Part shown: positions 28,701 to 39,868 of the stretch, piece by piece
Numbering within the stretch: position 1 is the stretch's first letter
Layout: each line of letters begins with the position of its first letter
DNA from: Callorhinus ursinus
Lineage: Eukaryota > Chordata > Mammalia > Carnivora > Otariidae
Length of the DNA: 64,000 nucleotides
NCBI RefSeq assembly: GCF_003265705.1
Contig: NW_020312788.1
Coordinates: 558,001 to 622,000, forward strand
Direction of reading: 5' to 3'
The notes under the pieces: generated by a model
Database searches by the model: none
Told to the model about the DNA's origin: nothing
The model's input: the letters and a program-made list of their open reading frames with translations, nothing else
Translations under genes and position numbers: made by a program

Positions 28701-31700
28701 TTGCAACCCAGGAATAAATCCCACTTGGTTGTGGTGAATAATCATTTTAATGTACTGTTGGATCCTATTGGCTAGTATCTTTTTTTTTTTAAAGATTTTA
28801 TTTATTTATTTGGCAGAGAGAGACACAGTGAGAGAGGGAACACAAGCAGGGAGAGTGGGAGAGAGAGAAGCAGGCTTCCCGCAGAGCAGGAGCCCAATGC
28901 GGGGCTCAATCCCAGGACCCTGGGATCATGACCTGAGCCGAAGGCAAACGCTTAACGACTGAGCCACCCAGGTGCCCCTATTGGCTAGTATCTTGATGAG
29001 AATTTTTGCATCCATGTTCATCAGGGATATTGGTCTGTAATTCTCCTTTTTGGGGGGGTCTTTGTCTGGTTTTGGGATCAAGGTAATGCTGGCCTCATAG
29101 GAAGAGTTTGGAAGTTTTCCTTCCCTTTCTGTTTTTTTAAACAGCTTCAGAAGAATAGGTATTAGTTCTGCTTTAAATGTTTGGTAGAACTCCCCTGGGA
29201 AGCCATCTGGTCCTGTGCTCTTGTTTGTTGTGAGATTTTTGATTACTGCTTTAACTTCCTTGCTGGTTATGGGTCTGTTCAGGTTTTCTATTTCTTCCTG
29301 GTTCAGTTTTGGTAGTTGATACGTCTCTAGGAATGCATCCATTTCTTCCAGGTTGCCTAATTTGTTGGCATATAGTTTCTCATAATATGCTCTTATAATT
29401 GTATTTCTTTGGTGTTGGTTGTGATCTCTCCTCTTTCATTCACGATTTTTATTTATTTGGGTCCTTTCTCTTTTCTTTTTGCTAAGTCTGGCCAGGGGTT
29501 TATCAATCTTACTCTTTCAAAGAACCAGCTCCTAGTTTCATTGATCTGTTCTACTGTTCTTTTGGTTTTTATTTCCTTGATTTCTGCTCTTTTATCAATA
29601 TCTTCTCCTGTTGGGTTTAGGCTTTATTTGTTGTTCTTTCTCCAGCTCCTTTAGGTAGAAGGTTAGGTTGTGTATTTGAGACCTTTCTTGTTTCTTGAGA
29701 ACAGCTTGTATTGCTCTATACTTCCCTCTTAGGACTGTCTTTGCTGCATCCCAAAGGTTTTGAACAGTTATGTTTTCATTTTCATTTGTTTCCATGAATT
29801 TTTAAAATTCTTTAATTTCCTGGGTGATCCATTCATTCTTTAGTAGGATGCTCTTAGTTTCAGGACCACTCTTATAATCTATTTACATTTACATGGTTTG
29901 GCTACTTGATTTCCAAGCCACCAACAGACTGAGAATAGCCAAAAGAAGTGAAAGAGACGCTACTGCCACTTGATTTTAGCAAAAAATGACAGCTGGCAGA
30001 AAATGAGAAAATTTCAAAAATCAAAAACCAAAAGGAAGAAAAAGCACCAGTGTTAAGCCACTTACCAAATTCTACATAGTGAGCATGTACTATGCACTTA
30101 TGAAAAAGGTTTAATTGTGCGGTGCCTGGGTGGCTCAATCGGTTAAGGTTTGGCTCTTGATTTCAGCTCAGTTCATAATCTCAGGGTTGTGAATCGAGCC
30201 CTGTGTCGGGCTCCATGCCCTGTGTGGAATCTGCTTGAGATTCTCTCTCTTTCTCTCCCCATCCCATTCCATGGGCACACTCTCTTTCTCATAAATAAAT
30301 CTTAAAAAAAAAAAGTTGTGACTGTGTCTTGTTGTAGGGAATGCAGATTAAAAAAAAGTTCTCTGCCTTTAAGCCGTTTTTAGAAGTTTTTGCAATTACA
30401 GAAATCTGTATGTGTGCTGTCCAAATACAGTAGCCACTAGCCACACATGAAATGTGGCTTTGTGACTGTGGAACTGAATTTTTAACTTCATTTAACTTAA
30501 ATAATTTACATCTAAGTTTAAACAGCCATATGTGGCTAGAGGCTACCGTACTGGACACCAAAAGTCTAGGTGCTAAGGACATGATTTGTATTCCAATACA
30601 AATATAAAACAGCATATGGATGTCATCACAACAATTAAGATATGAAAAGGCTAAAATATATTTAGCATCTGTCAATGATGATGGGAAGCATGAAATACAT
30701 TTTAAAAGTAGACTCGCATATAACATTCTTGATACTAAACGCAGTAAATAATCCATTTTAAGTAAGAAATTGACTCTACATAAATCCATTCCCTGAGAGT
30801 TCTAACAAGCATGCTGAAGTTCTACTTTTTCCAATTCTTCTCAGGCCTCAGGGTTTACTTTGAACAATTAAAGAAATATAATGCAGCAGGTAAAAATACT
30901 AAAGAGTAGTTATGCTTACAAATGAATAACAAAAATAAATGTTACCAAAACATGGACAGGTAGAATAAATTATGAACACAATTACTGGCACTTACAGGAG
31001 TTGAACTTTAAATTTGGAGGTTATCTTACCAAAATAAAAATCACAACATGAAAGAAATACTTCCTTCATAAACACTCTAGAAAAAACAGGTACAATAAGC
31101 AAGACAAAACCTTTTACTCAAGGAGCAAAAAAATGAGAACCTATGACAGAAACTGCAGTGAAGGGGTATCCATCCCCATTACATAAAAAGAAATTAGCAT
31201 CCATGATTAGATGCTGGACTTAGAATCACCAACTATATACAAATTCTTCTTAAAGTGGTGTCATTCAACTACTACAGGGAGTTTCAGTAGGCTATGAAAT
31301 TAATTTAGTGGGTCATTATAGGAGAAACATCAAAATAAGAAAACATCAGAATAGATAAAATATAAAAAACTCATGACTTAAGTCATTATTTTTCATGAAA
31401 TGTAGTAGGACACACCAGCTGCAATGAAAATAAGTTTCTTACTTTGATCTGTAATAAAGTTTGAAAAACAGCCCTAAGAGATACCATTAAATGTTTTGTC
31501 CAAACAACCTCCAGGTAATATATGCAATTAAACTTTTGGCTTTTCTCTCACCTGATCCTGGATCATTAGGAAGTTTTGCCAGATTTAGCATGGATTTTTC
31601 TTTGTGTACAGACCTAATTGTTCTATACTGGTTGCTTTCCAATGAAGCATCCATCTCTTCTTCTGGGATTAAAAGCGCAACAGTACTTTATACTAGGTTT

Positions 31701-34700
31701 GGGTCATTTCATATGAACCGCTCTCTTTTAAATCTTAGCTTGGGGGCAGAGGGACAGCACAGTGGAAGGGAAGAAGCGTGTGGGGGGAGTCAGGGGAAGA
31801 CGTTCTCTCAACTCCATCGGTCATTTATATACTTCCAACTGAGTACAGAACTGCCACCTTAATGTAACACAGAAAAGAAACTGCGAAGCTACTTTCAGAA
31901 CACAGGATACCATCAAAGTAGGCATTTTATAAGGTGATATACAAAAATACACTTACATTTCTGGCTAGTATGTGAATTATTTCTCTTAAGTTTTCTAACC
32001 ATGGAGATGTTTCCATAAAATGGGCTCAGTGGAATATCTAACTGTCTCATTACTGCACCACCAATTCCTTCACACACAAAAGGTAGTTAAGTTCCGGGCG
32101 CCTGGGTGGCTCAGTTGGTTAAGCGACTGCCTTCGGCTCAGGTCATGATCCTGGAGTCCCAGGATCGAGTCCCACATCGGGCTCCCTGCTTAGCCCTGCT
32201 TCTCCCTGTGACCCTCTTCCCTCTCGTGCTCTCTCTCATTCTCTCTCTCTCAAATAAATAAATAAATAAAATCTTTAAAAAAAAAAAGGTAGTTAAGTTC
32301 CTCTGAATGATTTTTTGTCTACACCATCATCTCCTCTAACTCTCAATTTAATGTTAACACTCTCACTTTTGTACTATTTTTAAAAACAGCAGGGATGTTA
32401 AGGCTAAAAATTAAGTTCAATCCAAGTATCAATGATGACTCATTCCAACTATACACACGAAGCCTCATGTTATACGTACATGCCTGGGTCATCAAAATGA
32501 TGGGAAAAAGACTTGGAAATGTGATATGATAAAAATAAACCCTAAATCCTTCAGTTATAAAAAAGGTACTTTTGGAGTGGGGCAGGGGAGCTCTTCTATG
32601 TCTGAAAAGGGCCAGTTTTCCTATTTGGGACTTGACATAAATATGTGGAAATTATTTTGACTAGAAGAGTTCAAAGCTTTACTTGCTAAAACATTCTCAC
32701 ATGTTCTACCAAAATAACTCAAAGAGCATGTTTTTCTGACTGACCCTATGATGTAATTTATAACATATGAAGCAATTTGAAATAAAATTCTAATGGTAAC
32801 TAAAAGGAAATTAAAACCTATCAGCATACAGTACCTTCTTAGAAAAGGTCTATCAGGAAAATGATGTTGAAAGAAACTGAAGTCTACTCCAAAAGAAGCA
32901 AAAATTCTGACAACCTGTCACCAAATTTTATAATCTTCAAATACCAACTTACGTATTTGTTTCTTAGGGAAAGAAAACTTGCTGCGTGACCTTAGGCAAT
33001 AATCCTTCTGTGCTCCTTTTCTTTAACTGTAAAGTGAGGAGGTTGACAAGACAGTTTCTAAAACTGAATGACTCACCATGAAATAAGTCTAACTGCCGCT
33101 AAGCTATCTATAGCTTCTACAGTGTAGATCAAACCCAACAACAGTATTTAAATTACATAGACTCTTTTAGAATTTTTAATTAATGTGTTTAGTATCACTG
33201 TGATGCTAAGCAATGAAAAGGACACTGGTACCCACCTCATTTTTTAAAAAGACAAAATTTCCTTAAAAATGAGGATCCTTAAAAATTAGCAGGCACATAA
33301 ATAAAATTAATGGGTCAGATCTGATCCCAAACTTATGCTTTAGGTTTTTTTTTTAATTTAAGTAATCCCTACACCCCATGTGGGGCTTGAATTCACGACC
33401 CCAAGATCAAGAGTCACATGCTCTTCCAACTGAGCCAGGCAGGTGCCCCAAAACTTAAGCAGTAAAGTATAGGATTAAGTACATAGACAAAAAGTAGCTA
33501 CTGAATTATCAAGTAAATGTAAATGCTACTTAATATGCTTAGAGGTCTATTTTAACTAGTATTGCCACTACAATAGTGGTTCTCAATGGGTGATACAATA
33601 ATGCAGATGCTAATAATAAAAGCATCTGCTACCATTTATTGAGTCTTTATCATATTCCAGACCCTATGCTAAGCTAAATGCTTTATTATGGAATATCTCA
33701 TTTAATCCTTGGGATAACCAATGAGGTAGACAGCACTGTTTTATTTTTTTCATATTTCCCAATTTTATTTTAACTTTTAAATTATTTTTATTTTTTTACT
33801 TTATTTTTTTAATTAACATATAATGTATCATTGGTTTCAGAGGTACAGGTCTGTGATTCATCAGTCTTATAAAATACCCAGTGACAACACTGTTTTAATA
33901 AAGTTTAAGGGCAAGGCCTTCTGTAAGGTGGCAGCAGGCCAGAAAAAAAAATTAATGTGCTCAATTCTTTACAAAATATTTCATATACAATATTTAATAT
34001 GGTTTTTAGTACAAAAGGTGGAGGAGACACTACTATTATCCTCACTTTTCAGATAAAAATAAAAGAGCTCAAAGAAGTTCAAAGGTTTGCCCAAGAAAAC
34101 ACAACGATGGAGCTGACACTAGGATCCAGTGATTCCCGAGAGTGGTCTCTGGTGGTCTACTCTGAAGTCTCTCAGTATATTCCCATCTACCAGATGACAA
34201 AGTTCCTTATTGCTGATTATGTGCTGGAATGTTCTCTCATCGGTGCTTAAAACAAAAACAATCCTTAGCATCATTCTCTTCATGCTGCAGTAAATTTATT
34301 TGCAATGCCAAGAGGGACAATGTACAGTCTCTCAGAGTAACTATTTTGGTTCTGCATGCTATTTGGAGGAAAAAAAAAAAGCCATCTTACTTAATCACAC
34401 CTCTGAAGGCAATCTACAGTTATATACTGAAGTATGTATCAAACCTTTACAGATAAATATTTTCTAGTTCAGATTAGTATTAATGAATCAATCAAAATAA
34501 CTTAATCCTTTTAGCAAAGTATTAAAGCCAGCAAAATAAATGTACTGAAATTAATGGTTATTCTAAGGCCAATTCTTTTTTTTTCCCTAAGTTCTATTCT
34601 TATGAAAATTTCAGCGGTATTATTTAAAAAAGCCCTGTCAGTATCTGACCCAGAAAACACTACAGCCAGTACTGTGCACTCTACTACTTACTGACCAGAA

Positions 34701-37700
34701 CAGAAACTGTAATTATAAACCAACAGGTTTCCCCAAATAAGGATCCTGAGGATGACAGTCCATACACCGAAACACTCTTCATCACAAAATATGAAAGTGT
34801 ACATAAACAGTGTAACACTGATTTGTTCAAGGTTTATTAATATCAGGAAAAGTTTATGTTCAATGATAATTACAATTCCTGAAAGTGTGTAAGGTTCACA
34901 TATTCACTATTCTATGGCATTTATGAACTGAAATAATCTGATTCCTACACTTGAAAGGAATTTCAAACAATGTTTATTAAACAACTTAATAGTCTTTAAG
35001 ACTTTATCTTTAATCTCTACACCCAATGTGAAGCTCAAACCCACAACCCAGAATCAAGAGTTACATGCTCTACCAACTGAGCCAGCCAGGTGCCCCAAAT
35101 GCCCAACATGGGGCTCGAACTCACAACCCTGACATCGAGAGTCACATGCTGTAGACTGAGCCAGCCAAGCACCCGTATTCATAGTCTTTTAGTAGGAGAG
35201 ATCAATTTTGGGAGATTATAATCTTTAGGTGTGTGTTTATAAAGCTTTTCAATTATAACTTTATATTTGAAAAACATCAAATAACCCAAATGTTTTCCTT
35301 TTATACCCACTGTTTTCAGAGTGAGGAGAGAAGACAGTAGTAGTGAGATTTTTGTTTTTCAAATGGGGGCTTGAATTTAAAAAGTTCAAGAAACACTGTG
35401 TTAGTGAAAAAAATTATGACTATCAAATATTAGGAATTCCCCTTCTCAAAATAAGTACCAAGTTGAAATCCTGCAGGATTTCATGTAGGTTAATGAGGCA
35501 CCATTAAAAAAAGGACAGATCCATGTAATAGTAGCTATGTCTAGGTATTCCATTTTTTTTTTAAGATTTTATTTATTTGAGAGCGAGAGCATGAACGGGG
35601 GGAGGGGCAGACGGAGAGAGGGAAGCAAAATCCCTGCTGAGCAGGGATCCCAACATGGGAGTCACCCCAGGACGCTGGAATCATGACCTGAGCCCAAGGC
35701 AAACGCCCAACCAACTGAGCTACCCAGGCACCCTCCATTTTCTATGGAAATAATTGTCACTTTCTCTTCTCTAAGAAGAGTATTTAATGCTGCCCAGTCT
35801 GTAGCAAACAGCTCTGTAGATAAAGGCCTATTATTATACTGGAGACACACTTCATCTCAATGGCCCTTCCTTCAAAACATCCATCATCTCAGAATCTCTC
35901 TTGAAGGAAATGACAAGGAATAGTGAACATCACATTTTCCATGTCCCCAAAGTGGTGTCAACACTGGTTCGAGAATGTCCTCAGATAACCCACATCTCAA
36001 AGAATATTAAGTGTAGAATGCAATCTCAATATTCAAATTTAGAAACAAATCTTATAATGGGCATCAAAGAGGCAACTCCAAAAATATAATTTTGAAAATG
36101 GCCTTATATGGTTTACTGGTCATTAAAAAGAGAATCTAGGCAAGAATTCTGTATTCAACATACTTCAACTTTAGTAACTTCTAACAAAACTAAGAAGTCC
36201 TGGCTAACATTTTTCCTGCCTGATGTTAAGATTGAAGAGTGGGAATAAAAGCAGTACTCATGATGAACACGGAATTGGACTTATTGCATAAGGAAATCTG
36301 AACTACAATGCTATTTTTAAAAGAAGGCTTCTGGGCGCCTGGGTGGGTCAGTTGGTTAAGCAACTGCCTTCGGCTCAGGTCATGATCCTGGAGTCCCCGG
36401 ATCGAGTCCCACATCAGGCTCCCTGCTCGGGGGGGGGGGGGGGGTCCGTTTCCCCCCCTCCCCCTCTCCCCTCTAGTACTATCTCTCATTCTCTAATAAA
36501 TAAATAAAATCTTTGAAAAAAAAAGAAAAAATAAATAAAATAAGGCTTCTGAGGGCACCTGGGTGGCTCAGTCGTTAAGCGTCTGCCTTTGGCTCAGGTC
36601 ATGATCTCAGGGTCCTGGGATGGAGCCCCGCACAGGATTCCCTGCTCAGTGCGGAGTCGGCTTTTCCCTCTCCCTCTGCTGATCCCCCTGCTCATGCTCT
36701 TTCTCTCTCAAATAAACACATAAATTAAAACAAATAAAAGAAGGCTTCTGAACAAATTTAAAAATTTCCAATAGGAGTCCACCTTTTATAAATATCTAAT
36801 TATTTTTTGTGAATATACAAATATTTCATGACCACTGTGGAAATTTTAGAAAATATACTGAAGTTTAGAAGGAATATAAAAATGTCACCATTCACCAATA
36901 ATCCTTTTTAATATTCTGGCTTATTACCTTTCCCCTTTATTTTCCGGGGCACTCGACTGTACACGCACCTACACAGAGAGGCACACCTACAGCCACAGAG
37001 TGTTGTGAAATACCATTTTCATAAATGTATGGCATTTCAATCTGTGGTTAGGGCCTGATTTATTTACCAGTTCCTCAGCTATTGGATAATTAGGTAGTAA
37101 CCAACATCTTACGATAATTTCAGACCACACTGTACTCGAATGTGTCCTATCATTCAAAATCTTTGTGAAAGATGGCTAAGCGGCACGGTTAAGCACAGGA
37201 AAATACTTCAGCAGTATTTACCTTTAGATGACAGAATTACAGATAATTTAGATTCTTTGTTCTACTTTAACTTGTCTAAAAGATCTGTAATGAACAGTGT
37301 TATCAGAAAACAATGTAGTAATCTACTAAAATGAAGATCAACGTTTGTATAAACAAACATTAAGATTCAATAATTTGGGAAAATGTACATTTTAAGTGAA
37401 AACGAAGGTAGGATTTAAGGTGAACATAACATGTACTGGAGACAGCAAAGACTAGAAAAACTAAATGTCCATCACCAGGAGGTGCAGTTTAAACTGTGGT
37501 ACAACAAACTACTGCCGAGCTAAGGGAAACCAAAAGGCACATCTCTATGTGCTGCTATGGAAAGACCGCCAAGATGATTATCAAGTAAGACCCAAGGGGA
37601 GCGACAGTATGTATCTTATGATTCCAAAAGGAAACAGAAAGAGTGAAGGGGGCAGAGAGGCATAAGTTATGCCTTTTACAGGCATAAAACATTTTTGAAA

Positions 37701-39837
37701 AGATACTTAAAACTACAGTAGTTACTACTAGGGTAGGAATGGGGAATTGGATATACAGTATGATCACAACCTGAAAATGTTCATTAATACATAAATGCAT
37801 AATACATAAGGAAAGTACATCGCTCACAGCAGAGAATCTGAAACTATTTCAAGGTTGTCCCCTAAAAAACTGTAAAAGCAGAATCTACCAATGGATATGG
37901 AAAACAGAAAAAATGTAAATTTCAATCTATGTGAATTGTAAGGACTTGGAAATAACAATAATAAAACAGGGGTGCCTCAGTGGCTCAGTCGTTAAGCATC
38001 TGCCTTCAGCTCAGGTCATGCCCCCAGGGTCCTGGGATCAAGCCCCACATTGGGCTCCCTGCTCCGTGGGAAGCCTGCTTCTCCCTCTCTCACGCTCCCT
38101 GCTTGTGTTCCCTCTTGCTGTATCTCTCTCTGTCAAATAAATAAATAAATAAAATCATTAAAAAAAAAAAACAAACAAACAGCAGTGACTATGGGTGTCA
38201 CTATAATTATTTCAAAACCCCAACAAATTTTTATTACCCCGGAATCGATTATTAAAGAAAACAAACTTCTAATAAAATCATTCTAGAACTTGTTAACATT
38301 AGTGATTTTATTCCAAGGTTATCTTACCTTATTTATTCTAGTTTACAAGCTCAGTAATCCAGTGGTGGAATATATCACTCTATATTTAGGCCACAATAAA
38401 TGAAAGTAAGATTTTTCCATTATGTTCAGATTTAACATAGTACTTTCCCCTCTAAAAACAAAGATAGCTGGAAACCAAACCAATCCTGATTCTGGAAACA
38501 GAATCACGGACAGTGTGGGTTAGGAACTCAAAAACATTTAAAAAATTCTAAGTCAGATGGTCATTGCTATTTTAAAGCGCCCTCTAATAAAACCTGAGTA
38601 AGATTTCATCTTTTGCAACATTTATGCTCAAGATGCAGACTGGAAACTAAGGTTGTCCCTAGTGCTTCTGAAAATCAGATTTATAGATTAATAACACATC
38701 TGCACTACTGAATATATAGGAGTGATTTACTAAGGCGCACCTATGTAAAGAAAACATACTTCAACTTATTTTACATGGAACATAGTCATTAATAGAAGTC
38801 ATTCAATTGCAATCCTTTTGATGTGTACATCTAACAGACTTTTAAAAACTTAAGTATGCTGTTTTACTGAGTGTATGTATCATTAAAATATTGTGAATCC
38901 CCAAAGATTCATGGCCACAATCAGCCACTGTGAGAATCAGCTGGTAAAACCAGATAACACGCCCCAGGGTAGAATACTCAAAATCAAAGCAGGTAATAGA
39001 AAAGTACTGCCACTAAACTTTCACTTTACGTTTGGATCTGACATTTCTCCTTCAAATTTCTCCCATCGGTGTGGCTCTTGGGGTTGGCTTAGCTGAAGGA
39101 AATATGCTTTGCTTATTTTCTAGGAAAACCTTCCTTTCCACGAACGGTGTGGCTTCAAGAGAGATTTTTAGTAGAGTGGAGAGGCAACAAGACATGATAA
39201 TCCTGAAGATCAGAAAGGTCATCAATCACAGTGCTATCACACCCATATTTGGGTAATTCACTTTAAGAATGTTGTCTCACGGGGCACCTGGGTGGCTCAG
39301 TTGTTAAGCGTCTGCTTTTGGCTCAGGTCATGATCCCGGGGTCCTGGGATCAAGCCCCGCGTTGGGCTCCCTGCTCGGCAGGAAGCCTGCTTCTCCCTCT
39401 CCCACTCCCCCTGCTTGTATTCCCTCTCTCGCTGTGTCTCTGTCAAATAAAATCTTAAAAAAAAAAAAAAAGAATGTTGTCTTACCTAAAACATGGGATC
39501 TAAGGCAGAAAATGGCTGTAAACACCAGAAAGTACAGTTTCTCACTTTCAATGAAAATGTTCTTGCCTGTGAGCAGCTAACATTTAGTGACACTCTATTA
39601 AGTCCTGAAATGGTGCTACAGATTGGGGCCACTTTGCTGACAATCCATCATGTTAACTACTCACGCAGGTGTCACAGCACATAACCGTCAACGCTACTTT
39701 TAAAGACTTCCAGTTCTATAAGAACCACATGCTTTGCAATAACTTAGGTTGCTCATAAGCAAGGGCTTACCTAATGTTTTTTGAGATACTATGCTTCTCC
39801 ATCCTGGTGACTGAGACTGCTTTCCTCTGTTTACCTA

Positions 39838-39868
<31 letters not shown>

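Larger units (their letters stand above)
25752..29857 (-). repeat. 5'-truncated carnivore L1 with compound 3'UTR, in intron 1 (sense to GORASP2)
   Basis: A single insertion by its flanks: 'tttcaggatcactctt' at 25736-25751 and 'tttcaggaccactctt' at 29858-29873, 16 bp with one mismatch. On the minus strand it reads ORF2 from about the end of the endonuclease/early linker (29595-29795) through reverse transcriptase motifs (28926-29342 with NRPIT and [11 protein letters not shown]) to the C-terminal region, then three successive 3'UTR modules. Frameshifts and stops break ORF2. Three Can-SINEs have landed inside it (25986-26169, 26988-27164, 28782-28976). Confidence 0.88.

Noticed and set aside
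26719..29795. Minus-strand frames of 66-164 codons in intron 1
   Set aside because: They are pieces of a decayed L1 ORF2 and SINEs, not separate genes.
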